A DNA stretch of 64,000 nucleotides from Gambelia wislizenii (GCA_030847615.1 JAUMIR010000014.1:15476501-15540500), one strand, 5' to 3'. Counted from the first letter of the stretch, positions 52,801-54,340 are shown. A program made the numbers and translations. The notes: generated from the sequence alone by a model not told the origin.

Positions 52801-54340
52801 CCCTGCTGTTTTTAACAGGAGAGAGTTAAGCCTTCTTTCTTCCCCGCCCTCTTCCTCCTCCTTCTAGGAAGAGACTCCTTTATTCCTGGCTGCCAGAGAA
52901 GGAAGCTACCAAACAGCCAAGGTCCTCTTGGACAACTTTGCCAATCGGGACATCACAGACCACATGGATCGCCTGCCTCGCGACATCGCCCAAGAGCGCA
53001 TGCACCATGACATTGTGCGCCTCCTGGATGAGTATAATCTGGTGCGGAGCCCATCCTTGCACAACGGGGGACTGGGGGCTCCCACGCTCTCGCCGCCCCT
53101 CTGCTCCCCCAGCAGTTACATTGGAAACCTAAAGCCTGCCCTCCAGAGCAAGAAAGCCCGGAAGCCAAGCACCAAGGGAATGAACTGTAATGGGAAGGAG
53201 TCCAAGGACATCAAAGCCCGCCGGAAGAAGTCCCAAGAGGGCAAAGCATGCCTGCTGGACAGCTCGAGTGTCCTCTCGCCGGTTGACTCCCTTGAGTCGC
53301 CCCGCGGGTATCTGTCGGATGTTGCCTCCCCTCCCTTGATGACTTCTCCCTTCCAGCCGTCTCCCTCCATGCCCCTCAACCATCTGCCTGGTATGCCTGA
53401 TGCCCACCTGAGCATGAACCACCTCAACCTGGTTGGCAAACAAGACATGGGCATGGTGGCCAACCGGATGCAGCCATTCGACCCGGTGCCCCCACGTCTC
53501 ACCCACTTGCCAGTCTCCAGTCCCAACAATGTCATGGGTGGTAGTGGTGGTGGTGCCCCACTGAGTTTCACTGTGAGTGGCACCTCTGGCCTGAACGGAC
53601 AATGCGACTGGCTTACCAGGTTGCAGAACGGCATGGTGCAAAACCAGTACAACGCCATAAGGAGCAACAGCCTCCAGCCTGGGATGCACCCCCAGAACCA
53701 AGCCCCACTGCAGCATGGCCTGCTGACCTCTTTGCACAATGGCCTGCCAACCACCACCTTGTCTCAAATGATGAGCTATCAGGCGATCTCGAATGGCCGC
53801 CTGCCTGCTAACTCCCAAGCCCACCTTCTGCAGGCTCAGCAGCTGCAGCAGATTCAGCAGCAGCAGCAGCAAAACATGCAGCCACAGCAACAACAGCAGC
53901 CACCGCCTCATCAGCAACAGCCTTCTATTAATAGCAGCACCAACCCAGTGCCCCAAGTTGCTCCAAACTTCCTTGGGAATGAGTTGACCCAGCCTGACCT
54001 GCAGCAGGTGAACAATGGTGCTTTGGCAGCCCACGCCATCTTGCCTCAAGACACCCAGGTCCTGGCCACCTCTCTGCCATCCTCCCTCACCCAGCCAATG
54101 ACGACCACCCAGTTTCTCACTCCGCCCTCTCAGCACAGCTATTCTTCCCCATTGGACCACACGCCCAGCCACCAACTGCAGGTACCCGACCATCCCTTCT
54201 TAACACCTTCCCCAGAGTCACCGGACCAGTGGTCGAGCTCATCTCCTCATTCCAACCTCTCGGATTGGTCGGAAGGCATCTCAAGCCCTCCAACCAGCAT
54301 GCAGTCGCAAATGGGACACATCCCAGACGCCTTCAAGTAA
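4657..54340 (+). CDS. NOTCH1: NOTCH1 receptor, partial gene (exons 10-34 of the usual 34)
   Basis: Single-pass Notch receptor: Delta/Jagged binding leads to ADAM cleavage (S2), gamma-secretase cleavage (S3), and release of an intracellular domain that joins RBPJ and Mastermind on DNA. Twenty-five GT-AG exons join into 6089 nt (2 nt finishing a codon, 2028 codons, TAA) with no frame break. Domain order is EGF13(end)-36, three LNRs, heterodimerisation domain with a furin site, transmembrane segment, RAM with WFP, ankyrin repeats, transactivation region with a glutamine-rich tract, and PEST with a TPSPE phosphodegron. The C terminus and the exon sizes (for example 234, 111, 193 and 146 nt) match NOTCH1 as known in other vertebrates and exclude paralogues. 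Exons 1-9 lie outside the window. Introns range from 112 bp to 6.6 kb and are full of retroelements. Exon numbers assume the conserved 34-exon layout. Confidence 0.97.
4771..6295. other. Intron 10, 5' half
   Basis: No exon and few repeats. A (TG) tract lies near 5786-5802. About 5600-6000 looks single-copy and contains CpGs plus 'ggagataatggg..ctattatccc', an imperfect inverted pair. It may be regulatory, but that is speculation. Confidence 0.3.
6296..6475 (+). mobile_element. Sauria-type tRNA SINE with a small internal duplication
   Basis: Begins 'gagccagtgtggtgtagtgg' (tRNA-like box A region), has a box B-like 'gggtttgaatcc', and ends 'acttgaaggcacataacaac'. The piece 'aggccagggtttga' occurs twice in a row before box B. 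The middle part is shortened relative to the copy at 48777-49010. Confidence 0.8.
6476..6622. repeat. Degenerate tandem repeat (TTTGTAGT...GCCTGGT)
   Basis: Four to five imperfect units of roughly 25-36 bp built from 'agtttg(t/g)ag(t/c)', '(a/g)(t/g)gcctggt' and variants. It lies between two Sauria SINE copies. Units vary in length and sequence, so this is a decayed minisatellite. Confidence 0.65.
6625..6720 (+). mobile_element. Sauria-type SINE head fragment
   Basis: Contains 'gtttgagtgttggactagga' and a box B-like 'ggttcgaatct', then stops after 'gaaacccact'. Only the tRNA-derived head is left. Confidence 0.7.
6721..7539. other. 3' part of intron 10
   Basis: No exon recognised. A short (CAA)n/(AAT)n microsatellite lies near 7208-7236. 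The intron ends in ATACTTTAG before exon 11. Confidence 0.4.
7540..7773 (+). CDS. NOTCH1: NOTCH1 exon 11: EGF14 end, EGF15, EGF16
   Basis: 234 nt, the expected size for this exon. Encodes FSGPHCET, then [15 protein letters not shown] (EGF15) and [16 protein letters not shown] (EGF16) to LCLKGTT. Both repeats start with calcium-binding consensus residues, and EGF16 carries the O-glucose motif CQSQPC. The exon is phase-compatible with exons 10 and 12 (ACA G|GA). Confidence 0.97.
7774..8474. other. Intron 11
   Basis: 701 bp. No repeat or exon recognised. The acceptor is TTATGAAG, with a modest pyrimidine tract (TTGTTTCTTTTAT). Confidence 0.5.
8475..8585 (+). CDS. NOTCH1: NOTCH1 exon 12: EGF16 end and EGF17
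   Basis: 111 nt between ATGAAG and GTGAGA. Encodes PNCEI, then [15 protein letters not shown] and [10 protein letters not shown]. The CASNPC piece fits the O-glucose consensus. The size is that of the orthologous exon. It is followed by a 129-bp intron. Confidence 0.97.
8715..8907 (+). CDS. NOTCH1: NOTCH1 exon 13: EGF17 end, EGF18, start of EGF19
   Basis: 193 nt between CTCACAG and GTAAGT. Encodes [21 protein letters not shown] (EGF18), [12 protein letters not shown], then [15 protein letters not shown] (EGF19). CHNGGTC in EGF18 is an O-fucose consensus (C-x4-[ST]-C). The codon is split GG|G with exon 14. Confidence 0.97.
9130..9450 (+). mobile_element. Old L2-like LINE 3' relic
   Basis: Diverged from the 'ggcccttctc..gtggctttca' motif through to 'ttgctttgagacttctttt' and 'gcagtataaaaatgctcaa', the usual 3' portion of reptile L2-like LINEs. 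A cleaner relative is at 33560-33964. Confidence 0.55.
9791..9990 (+). mobile_element. Sauria-type SINE
   Basis: Head 'gagagtcagtgtagggtagtgg', box B-like 'gggtttgaatccc', middle 'gcagtggcaaaccccttctg', then 'gccaagagaaccccaagaa'. The far 3' tail is missing or diverged. Confidence 0.75.
9991..10847. other. 3' part of intron 13
   Basis: No exon or repeat recognised. A T-run precedes the exon 14 acceptor (TTCCTTAATAAAAG), which is unusually purine-rich just before the AG. Confidence 0.4.
10848..10993 (+). CDS. NOTCH1: NOTCH1 exon 14: EGF19 end and EGF20
   Basis: 146 nt between AAAAG and GTAAGA. Encodes [16 protein letters not shown], then [16 protein letters not shown] (EGF20) and CTCREGFS. 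O-glucose (CDSNPC) and O-fucose (CMNGGTC) consensus sites are both present. Phase fits exons 13 and 15. Confidence 0.97.
11041..11489. mobile_element. Tigger-like non-autonomous DNA transposon, copy 2
   Basis: Shares its internal landmarks with 663-1012 and keeps the right terminus 'gagggccaactg' followed by TA at 11490-11491. It has an internal fold-back near 11291-11329 ('gtgattctatgatcaactcc' against 'ggaagttgatcatagaatca'). It is longer than copy 1, with an extra A/T-rich block. Confidence 0.6.
11490..12017. other. 3' part of intron 14
   Basis: AT-rich intron sequence without a recognised repeat. It ends in TTCTCTCTAG at the exon 15 acceptor. Confidence 0.4.
12018..12131 (+). CDS. NOTCH1: NOTCH1 exon 15: EGF20 end and EGF21
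   Basis: 114 nt between CTCTAG and GTAAGA. Encodes PNCQT, then [16 protein letters not shown] and [11 protein letters not shown]21 has a calcium-binding start, the O-glucose motif (CASNPC) and an O-fucose site (CLNQGTC). Phase G|GT on both sides. Confidence 0.97.
12348..12393. repeat. (TC)n microsatellite
   Basis: About 46 bp of uninterrupted TC dinucleotides followed by a short (CA)n, in intron 15. Probably length-polymorphic. Confidence 0.95.
12394..13153. other. Middle of intron 15
   Basis: No exon or confident repeat family. Contains a weak fold-back around 12660-12720 ('gcacatgtgaaaatgtgc'). Confidence 0.35.
13154..14340 (+). mobile_element. CR1 LINE 3' part with an inverted 5' end
   Basis: From about 13189 the + strand reads [16 protein letters not shown]..., [30 protein letters not shown], and on to an RAV stop at about 14161, then [14 protein letters not shown] in the same region. 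It ends with the CR1 tail ('ctatggttctacaattctat'). The reverse-transcriptase core ADD motif is intact in a 299-codon frame. Bases 13154-13188 are an inverted copy of 13224-13258. It lies sense-oriented in intron 15. Confidence 0.9.
14341..15598. other. 3' part of intron 15
   Basis: No exon or clear repeat apart from a short (TC)n near 15128-15144. It ends in TTTTGAATTACAG before exon 16. Confidence 0.4.
15599..15718 (+). CDS. NOTCH1: NOTCH1 exon 16: EGF21 end and EGF22
   Basis: 120 nt between ATTACAG and GTAGGA. Encodes [19 protein letters not shown], then [23 protein letters not shown]22 lacks the calcium-binding D-x-[DE] start, as in other NOTCH1 proteins, and keeps six cysteines. Split codons TAC ACT G|GG upstream and CAA G|GG downstream fit. 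Confidence 0.95.
16257..16471. mobile_element. Tigger-like DNA transposon, TA-flanked
   Basis: Begins CAGTCCACCCTCAGTATC after TA (16255-16256) and ends GATACCGAGGACCCACTG before TA (16472-16473). The termini are imperfect inverted repeats. Internal 'gggacaccattttactatgcc' recurs in this family as I know it. Non-autonomous. It abuts the next element. Confidence 0.7.
16474..16924. mobile_element. TA-flanked DNA transposon with internal tandem repeats
   Basis: Terminal inverted repeats: CAGTCATCCCTTCACATTCG at the left, and a right end whose complement reads AAGTTGCCCCTCCACATTCG. TA lies on both sides (16472-16473, 16925-16926). The centre (about 16572-16850) holds nearly three GC-rich units with a period of 96-97 bp, each itself partly palindromic ('cttcccaaggcag..ctgccttgggaag'). 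A long - strand frame across it shows no transposase motif. Confidence 0.75.
16925..17804. other. Middle of intron 16
   Basis: Contains one diverged short palindromic element near 16995-17085 ('agaaagttacttttttgg...'). Otherwise no feature recognised. Confidence 0.35.
17805..17920. mobile_element. Palindromic MITE
   Basis: Left arm 'ctcccagcattattggactg' and 'caactcccatc'. Right arm 'gatgggaattacagccc' and 'aacaatattgggagggcc' is its near reverse complement. Confidence 0.65.
18197..18300. mobile_element. Short palindromic MITE
   Basis: 'catggggaagttactttttt' and 'gactacaactcccagaatt' are mirrored by 'ttctgggagttgtggtc' and 'aacaactttcccatg'. It belongs to a family with relatives near 16995, 20735, 23290, 27376, 35817 and 51640. 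Confidence 0.65.
18359..18577. mobile_element. TA-flanked MITE
   Basis: Left end AAGGTTGACCCTCATATC after TA (18357-18358). Right end GATACAGGGGTCAACCTG before TA (18578-18579). The termini are inverted repeats. Internal 'gaccatagaatcc..ttggaggact' resembles the element at 11041-11489. Confidence 0.65.
18578..19061. other. 3' end of intron 16
   Basis: AT-rich. May contain an old L2-like tail (about 18700-18960, ending 'aaaggagggagagaaat'), but too diverged to call firmly. Ends in TTTACTTCTCAG. Confidence 0.35.
19062..19214 (+). CDS. NOTCH1: NOTCH1 exon 17: EGF22 end, EGF23, start of EGF24
   Basis: 153 nt between TTCTCAG and GTAAGA. Encodes [21 protein letters not shown] (EGF23), [12 protein letters not shown], then DIDDCQP opening EGF24. 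EGF24 begins the segment corresponding to the Drosophila Abruptex region. The donor is CCCA|GTAAGA, and the next exon completes AAT (N). Confidence 0.96.
19415..19602. mobile_element. SINE fragments with A/T-rich tail
   Basis: 19415-19490 resembles a SINE 3' tail in reverse orientation ('ttgttgttgttaactgcc..tgtggcgaccctatgaat'). 19492-19602 matches the 3' half of the tRNA SINE at 24509-24780 ('gctaacacacattagaaact', 'atgcagtgtagatgtgtaaa') with an AAATAA-rich tail. Confidence 0.6.
19603..20174. other. 3' part of intron 17
   Basis: No exon recognised. Contains a 'tctgggagttgtgatccagt' MITE-like fragment near 19640. Ends in CTTCCTCCCTCCAG. Confidence 0.4.
20175..20403 (+). CDS. NOTCH1: NOTCH1 exon 18: EGF24, EGF25, start of EGF26
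   Basis: 229 nt between CCTCCAG and GTAAAC. Encodes [19 protein letters not shown] (EGF24), [16 protein letters not shown] (EGF25), [12 protein letters not shown], then NTPDCTE. The size equals the known exon. It encodes repeats of the Abruptex-like region. The codon AG|C (Ser) is split with exon 19. Confidence 0.97.
20735..20865. mobile_element. Short palindromic MITE
   Basis: 'gcttggaaacgttccttttt' with 'ggctcccagaatcttcc' is mirrored by 'ccaggagttgaagtcc' and 'gaacttttccaagctc'. Same family as 18197-18300. Confidence 0.6.
21025..21160 (+). mobile_element. L2-like LINE relic next to exon 19
   Basis: 'gagggccttctcagtggctt' and the 'ggaacagcc..ttcgggaactggctatttttaaag' motif are typical of the L2-like 3' region. 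Diverged and truncated. It ends within about 30 bp of the exon 19 acceptor. Confidence 0.5.
21187..21388 (+). CDS. NOTCH1: NOTCH1 exon 19: EGF26 and EGF27
   Basis: 202 nt between TTCCTCAG and GTAAGG. Encodes [19 protein letters not shown] (EGF26), then [16 protein letters not shown] (EGF27) to YTGLNCQ. CFNGGTC in EGF26 and CLNGGTC in EGF27 are O-fucose sites, the kind extended by Fringe. The exon ends at a complete codon. Confidence 0.97.
21389..22159. other. 5' part of intron 19
   Basis: 21672-21790 is an old non-LTR LINE ORF2 relic (frame with [11 protein letters not shown]). The remainder shows no feature except C-runs near 21453 and 21868. Confidence 0.45.
22160..22843 (+). mobile_element. 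CR1 LINE 3' end abutting the exon 20 acceptor
   Basis: Reads from [15 protein letters not shown]... through [51 protein letters not shown], a break at about 22530, then [15 protein letters not shown] and the CR1 tail 'actctatgattctata'. 5'-truncated and sense to NOTCH1. Its 3' terminus lies about 30 bp upstream of exon 20. Confidence 0.9.
22875..23028 (+). CDS. NOTCH1: NOTCH1 exon 20: EGF28 and start of EGF29
   Basis: 154 nt between GTCCCCAG and GTGGGT. Encodes [17 protein letters not shown] (EGF28), [12 protein letters not shown], then [18 protein letters not shown] is an O-glucose site. The V-S-W-C start lacks a calcium-binding consensus, as in other NOTCH1 proteins. CAA G|GT is split with exon 21. 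Confidence 0.96.
23290..23460. mobile_element. Palindromic MITE, longer copy
   Basis: 'gctttggaaagttacttttg' at the left and 'aaaaagtaaactttccaagc' at the right are inverted repeats. The interior has a second fold-back around 'tggccattggcc'. Confidence 0.6.
23649..23846 (+). repeat. Local direct duplication, copy A (upstream of exon 21)
   Basis: Shares 'catgaattttgtata', 'cacagaactcc', 'tgacatctt', 'gattcttgaca' and 'cagtggtgggcaaagtgtgc' in the same order with 24434-24866. Copy B has a SINE in the middle. The two copies bracket exon 21. Confidence 0.75.
23882..24066 (+). CDS. NOTCH1: NOTCH1 exon 21: EGF29 and most of EGF30
   Basis: 185 nt between CCTTGCAG and GTATGG. Encodes [15 protein letters not shown]..., [12 protein letters not shown], then [28 protein letters not shown]30 keeps the calcium-binding consensus and an O-fucose site (CQNGATC). 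The length is not a multiple of three, so loss of this exon would shift the frame. Confidence 0.96.
24434..24866 (+). repeat. Local direct duplication, copy B (split by a SINE)
   Basis: Downstream partner of 23649-23846. The homologous parts are 24434-24508 and 24781-24866, separated by the SINE at 24509-24780. Confidence 0.75.
24509..24780 (+). mobile_element. tRNA-derived SINE with (AAAT)n tail
   Basis: Head 'ctggtggcgtagtggttaaa', box B-like 'agttcgattcc', body 'ctttcgtaggtcggtaaatt', 'atgcagtgtagatgtgtaaa', 'ccgctctgatagccttgtgg' and a 3' (AAAT)n tail. A reverse copy lies at 41226-41512. 3' parts lie at 19492 and 37425. Confidence 0.85.
24867..25591. other. Intron 21 stretch without recognised repeat
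   Basis: No exon, no clear repeat family. Confidence 0.35.
25592..25802. mobile_element. hAT-like palindromic MITE
   Basis: Left arm 'ctacactgcaaaaataatgc', 'agtttgacaccactttaact', 'atcctgggatttgtagttt'. The right arm reads the reverse complement and ends 'gcattatttctacagtgtg'. Arms are about 80 bp with some differences. No convincing 8-bp target duplication remains. Confidence 0.75.
25841..25887. repeat. (TC)n microsatellite
   Basis: 47 bp of TC repeats, placed at the 3' edge of a LINE relic. Confidence 0.95.
25888..26395 (-). mobile_element. Non-LTR LINE ORF2 C-terminal relic, copy 1
   Basis: The - strand frame 26019-26417 reads [20 protein letters not shown], then [20 protein letters not shown] and an [17 protein letters not shown] block. 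This is the C-terminal region common to several vertebrate non-LTR LINEs. Just downstream, in another frame or after a stop, is a cysteine/histidine-rich tail ([17 protein letters not shown]). I do not assign a family. Confidence 0.75.
26482..26766 (-). mobile_element. CR1 LINE 3' end
   Basis: Starts with 'agaatcatagaattgtagag' (CR1 tail), then 'ggccatccagtccaacccc', 'aagacctccaaggaaggaga', and stops after 'gtctctggagcagcagaaaa'. It is very close to the copy at 1013-1502, so relatively young. Confidence 0.9.
27066..27262 (-). mobile_element. Non-LTR LINE tail relic, copy 2
   Basis: Matches 25883-26082 in the same orientation: 'cgcaaacgaagattcaggaa', 'aaaggccaatctgagataaa', 'ttctcttcaagacttgttcg'. 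Only the cysteine/histidine-tail part is present. A short palindromic MITE fragment follows at about 27376-27475. Confidence 0.75.
27571..27703 (+). CDS. NOTCH1: NOTCH1 exon 22: EGF30 end and EGF31
   Basis: 133 nt between CTTCTAG and GTAAGC. Encodes [12 protein letters not shown], then [16 protein letters not shown] and SCPRGTQ. EGF31 has a calcium-binding start, the O-glucose motif CLSHPC and the O-fucose site CQNGGTC. It begins at a codon boundary and ends CAA G|GG. Confidence 0.97.
27840..28110. repeat. Dispersed repeat relic related to 60000-60170
   Basis: Shares 'ggcttcttcatcag', 'gttaaaaatcataca' and 'ggaa(g)aaaa' in order with the downstream copy. The class is not assigned. Confidence 0.5.
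28146..28282. mobile_element. hAT-type MITE with perfect 8-bp target duplication
   Basis: 137 bp. The terminal 53 bp at each end are inverted repeats with one mismatch by eye, beginning CAGTGGTGCACAACCTGTGG. GTCTAGAG flanks both sides (28138-28145 and 28283-28290). The CAGNG start and the 8-bp duplication are hAT hallmarks. No coding capacity. Confidence 0.9.
28291..29574. other. Intron 22, middle
   Basis: No exon recognised. Part of it (28580-29230) looks single-copy. No motif that I would call. Confidence 0.35.
29575..30160 (-). mobile_element. L1-type LINE ORF2 C-terminal fragment
   Basis: The - strand frame 29826-30110 encodes a reptile-type L1 C terminus ([49 protein letters not shown]). 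The 3' UTR follows toward 29575, with A-rich sense sequence seen as T/A-rich here. 5'-truncated and antisense to NOTCH1. Confidence 0.8.
30161..31381. other. 3' part of intron 22
   Basis: No exon recognised. 31294-31336 is a short pyrimidine tandem repeat ('ctccctttcctctt' units) just upstream of the exon 23 acceptor, which ends CCTCCCTGCAG. Confidence 0.4.
31382..31639 (+). CDS. NOTCH1: NOTCH1 exon 23: EGF31 end, EGF32, EGF33
   Basis: 258 nt between CCTGCAG and GTGAGG. Encodes [23 protein letters not shown] (EGF32, with the long C1-C2 loop usual for this repeat), [12 protein letters not shown], then [18 protein letters not shown] (EGF33) to CRPGYT. CLSNPC is an O-glucose site. Phase G|GG in and G|GA out. 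Confidence 0.97.
31640..32882. other. Intron 23
   Basis: 1.2 kb. A MITE fragment lies near 31955-32020 ('ttttggactgcagctcccat'). Otherwise no feature recognised. Confidence 0.4.
32883..32995 (+). CDS. NOTCH1: NOTCH1 exon 24: EGF33 end and EGF34
   Basis: 113 nt between GCCTACAG and GTAAGG. Encodes [19 protein letters not shown], then [18 protein letters not shown]. It ends on a complete codon, and exon 25 resumes with GLDGATCEN. The O-fucose-type CKNGGTC is kept. The longer C3-C4 segment (AVASNTQHG) is typical of NOTCH1 EGF34. Confidence 0.95.
32996..33559. other. 5' part of intron 24
   Basis: 33095-33345 resembles a decayed LINE 3' coding region ('ggggagacatgatagaggt' recalls the CR1 RGDMI block), but too diverged to be sure. 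Confidence 0.35.
33560..33964 (+). mobile_element. L2-like LINE 3' end abutting the exon 25 acceptor
   Basis: 'gagagacttctcagtggctg' and 'aattccctcccgtgggaggt' begin the conserved 3' block. It ends with 'agaaggagaaaggcgagata' and an (AAATAA)-rich tail to 33964. Only about 20 bp remain before the exon 25 acceptor, so the tail lies where the branch point should be. Confidence 0.8.
33985..34553 (+). CDS. NOTCH1: NOTCH1 exon 25: EGF34 end, EGF35, EGF36, LNR-A, LNR-B
   Basis: 569 nt between CATTCCTAG and GTAAGT. Encodes [25 protein letters not shown] (EGF35), [24 protein letters not shown] (EGF36), [16 protein letters not shown], then LNR-A ([17 protein letters not shown]) and LNR-B ([22 protein letters not shown]). 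The LNR cysteine and Asp/Asn pattern that binds calcium is complete. These modules shield the S2 site in the resting receptor. Confidence 0.97.
34554..34849. other. 5' part of intron 25
   Basis: Contains what looks like a short L2-like tail (34660-34724, ending 'ggagggaaataaataaataa'). Otherwise nothing recognised. Confidence 0.4.
34850..35590 (-). mobile_element. Old non-LTR LINE relic with a nested insertion
   Basis: Shares 'cagtcttcctctttttcc', 'ttgatttgctcttg', 'aacagtccatg' and 'actgtccagctttcacaa' in order with 57180-57630. On the - strand the last reads as a HDCESWTV block. 35190-35375 interrupts it with a separate L2-like reverse tail ('cccacctctccatggatcga'). Confidence 0.6.
35591..36264. 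other. 3' part of intron 25
   Basis: A MITE fragment at about 35817-35945, and a lone CR1 tail on the + strand at 36050-36105 ('gttggactggatgactcatg'). The exon 26 acceptor is CCTGCTGCTTAG. Confidence 0.5.
36265..36687 (+). CDS. NOTCH1: NOTCH1 exon 26: LNR-C and heterodimerisation domain with S1 site
   Basis: 423 nt between GCTTAG and GTAAGA. Encodes [28 protein letters not shown] (LNR-C), then the NOD domain ([43 protein letters not shown]). RQRR|EL at 36653-36664 is the furin-type S1 cleavage site, beside the unstructured loop. The loop before it (about [11 protein letters not shown] to SRVSG) differs most from mammals. Codon GG|C is split with exon 27. Confidence 0.97.
36688..37424. other. 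5' part of intron 26
   Basis: No exon or repeat recognised. A poly-G run lies at about 37190-37200. Confidence 0.4.
37425..37504 (+). mobile_element. tRNA SINE 3' fragment
   Basis: 'gtaagccgctctgatagcct' to 'gaagagcggggtgtaaataa' matches the 3' end of the SINE at 24509-24780. Confidence 0.75.
37505..37732 (+). mobile_element. CR1 LINE 3' end
   Basis: 'aggaagaacttcctgacagt', 'ttcagaagtggaatacactg', then 'ggttggactggatggccttt' and the tail 'tatggttctatgattctatg'. 5'-truncated, + strand, inserted directly after the SINE tail. Confidence 0.88.
37733..38050. other. 3' end of intron 26
   Basis: Unique-looking sequence. The pyrimidine tract and TTATCTTGCAG serve exon 27. Confidence 0.5.
38051..38199 (+). 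CDS. NOTCH1: NOTCH1 exon 27: C-terminal heterodimerisation domain and S2 site
   Basis: 149 nt between CTTGCAG and GTAAGT. Encodes [38 protein letters not shown], then [11 protein letters not shown]. The C-x(n)-C pair and the KIEA|V sequence, where ADAM10/17 cleave (S2) in the known receptor, are kept. The donor is AGGA|GTAAGT, completing AGC (Ser) with exon 28. Confidence 0.97.
38409..38545 (-). mobile_element. CR1 LINE 3' fragment
   Basis: 'atagaatcatagagttagaa', 'ccatatagtccaaccccc', 'tgtttaaaaatctccaaaga'. It is cut at about 38545 where the Tx1/L1 LINE begins. Confidence 0.75.
39322..39708. mobile_element. Unclassified insertion inside the Tx1/L1 LINE
   Basis: Separates ORF1 from the endonuclease part of ORF2. 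Begins 'ctagctggacccggcgtacc' and ends 'gaattatatatatagattt'. The interior (39430-39560) is a C-rich degenerate tandem repeat ('cacgccgctcatcctgcccc' units). It may be a non-autonomous DNA element. The class is unknown to me. Confidence 0.45.
41226..41512 (-). mobile_element. tRNA-derived SINE nested in the LINE
   Basis: Reverse-orientation copy of the SINE at 24509-24780: poly (TTTA) start, 'ccacaaggctatcagagcgg', 'tacactgcattaagcagttt', ending in the tRNA-like head 'aaccagtgcgccaccagggc'. It breaks the reverse-transcriptase frame, so it is younger than the LINE. Confidence 0.85.
43346..44791. other. 3' part of intron 27
   Basis: (TG)n then (GA)n lies at 43994-44032. 44280-44790 looks single-copy, with a CTC-repeat patch near 44572. 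It ends in a run of pyrimidines and CATATTTTTAG before exon 28. No further exon. Confidence 0.45.
44792..45008 (+). CDS. NOTCH1: NOTCH1 exon 28: transmembrane segment and RAM start
   Basis: 217 nt between TTTTTAG and GTGAGT. Encodes [14 protein letters not shown], then a transmembrane stretch ([20 protein letters not shown]), the stop-transfer SRKRRREHG, and RAM with the RBPJ-binding WFPEGFK. The Val in VGVLAS is the S3 gamma-secretase position by alignment. KKKRRE is a nuclear-localisation patch. The juxtamembrane stalk lacks the proline run of the mammalian protein. Confidence 0.96.
45009..46547. other. Intron 28
   Basis: 1.5 kb, no repeat family or exon recognised. The exon 29 acceptor is TTCTGTCACAAAG. 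Confidence 0.45.
46548..46638 (+). CDS. NOTCH1: NOTCH1 exon 29: RAM / linker
   Basis: 91 nt between CACAAAG and GTAAGC. Encodes [20 protein letters not shown], then [10 protein letters not shown]. It begins with the third base of the Lys codon AA|A and ends at a complete Arg codon. The [10 protein letters not shown] block is a NOTCH1 hallmark between RAM and the ankyrin repeats. The weak purine-rich acceptor is supported by exact frame and protein match. Confidence 0.94.
46639..47239. other. Intron 29
   Basis: 601 bp, no repeat recognised. Ends in GCTCTCTTTCAG. Confidence 0.5.
47240..47405 (+). CDS. NOTCH1: NOTCH1 exon 30: linker before the ankyrin repeats
   Basis: 166 nt between TTTCAG and GTAAGG. 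Encodes [30 protein letters not shown], then [18 protein letters not shown]. It covers the region just before the first ankyrin repeat. The split codon G|AT (Asp) matches exon 31. Confidence 0.97.
47406..48243. other. Intron 30
   Basis: 838 bp, no exon or confident repeat. Ends in TTACGTCTTTGCAG. Confidence 0.45.
48244..48539 (+). CDS. NOTCH1: NOTCH1 exon 31: ankyrin repeats 1-3
   Basis: 296 nt between TTTGCAG and GTAAGG. Encodes [71 protein letters not shown], then [18 protein letters not shown]. The ankyrin T-P/A-L-H/M-x-A signatures are clear. This surface binds RBPJ and Mastermind. It ends on a complete codon. Confidence 0.97.
48540..48776. other. 5' end of intron 31
   Basis: No feature recognised. 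Confidence 0.4.
48777..49010 (+). mobile_element. Sauria-type SINE, best-preserved copy
   Basis: Head 'agagccagtgtggtgtagta', box B 'gggttcgaatccc', middle 'gggcaagtcacactctctca', and tail 'gccataagtcagaaac' with 'cttgaaggcacacaacaaca'. This copy is the main basis for the squamate assignment. Confidence 0.9.
49011..49636. other. Middle of intron 31
   Basis: A lone CR1 tail lies at about 49548-49602 ('cagagggttggacaagattg'), followed by poly-G and (GA)n at 49612-49636. Confidence 0.5.
49637..49868 (+). mobile_element. Sauria-type SINE
   Basis: 'catggtgtagtggtttgagt', 'agtcacactctctcagcctc', tail 'gccataagtcagaaatgact'. The 5' end is replaced by the (GA)n tract. Confidence 0.85.
49869..51051. 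other. 3' part of intron 31
   Basis: 50344-50740 contains two reverse-orientation L2-like tails ('tatttatttgatttatatcc' and 'ctttatttataacctacctt'). The rest shows nothing recognisable. The exon 32 acceptor is unusual, GTATTGGACAG, with TTTCTCTTTCT upstream. Confidence 0.45.
51052..51199 (+). CDS. NOTCH1: NOTCH1 exon 32: ankyrin repeat 4 and start of 5
   Basis: 148 nt between GGACAG and GTACTG. Encodes [39 protein letters not shown], then [10 protein letters not shown]. The sequence is nearly invariant among vertebrate NOTCH1 proteins. The codon G|GA is split with exon 33. Confidence 0.97.
51312..51409 (+). CDS. NOTCH1: NOTCH1 exon 33: ankyrin repeat 5/6
   Basis: 98 nt between ATCCCCAG and GTAAGA. 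Encodes [20 protein letters not shown], then [12 protein letters not shown], ending on a complete codon. It is separated from exon 32 by only 112 bp, the shortest intron in the window. Confidence 0.97.
51410..52867. other. Intron 33
   Basis: 1.46 kb. A palindromic MITE fragment lies at 51640-51706. 52370-52490 has several imperfect repeats of 'aataaggggcat/ggacat'. The acceptor lies in a long CCTCTTCCTCC tract ending CTTCTAG. Confidence 0.5.
52868..54340 (+). CDS. NOTCH1: NOTCH1 exon 34: last ankyrin repeats, TAD, PEST, stop
   Basis: Last coding exon, 1473 nt including TAA at 54338-54340. Encodes [40 protein letters not shown], a basic region ([16 protein letters not shown]), [20 protein letters not shown], a transactivation region with glutamine-rich tracts ([22 protein letters not shown]; about 53833-53925), [13 protein letters not shown], the TPSPE phosphodegron (54203-54217) recognised by FBXW7 in the known protein, and the [13 protein letters not shown] end. 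Long antisense frames over this exon are shadows. Confidence 0.98.
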   Translation, partial: EETPLFLAAREGSYQTAKVLLDNFANRDITDHMDRLPRDIAQERMHHDIVRLLDEYNLVRSPSLHNGGLGAPTLSPPLCSPSSYIGNLKPALQSKKARKPSTKGMNCNGKESKDIKARRKKSQEGKACLLDSSSVLSPVDSLESPRGYLSDVASPPLMTSPFQPSPSMPLNHLPGMPDAHLSMNHLNLVGKQDMGMVANRMQPFDPVPPRLTHLPVSSPNNVMGGSGGGAPLSFTVSGTSGLNGQCDWLTRLQNGMVQNQYNAIRSNSLQPGMHPQNQAPLQHGLLTSLHNGLPTTTLSQMMSYQAISNGRLPANSQAHLLQAQQLQQIQQQQQQNMQPQQQQQPPPHQQQPSINSSTNPVPQVAPNFLGNELTQPDLQQVNNGALAAHAILPQDTQVLATSLPSSLTQPMTTTQFLTPPSQHSYSSPLDHTPSHQLQVPDHPFLTPSPESPDQWSSSSPHSNLSDWSEGISSPPTSMQSQMGHIPDAFK

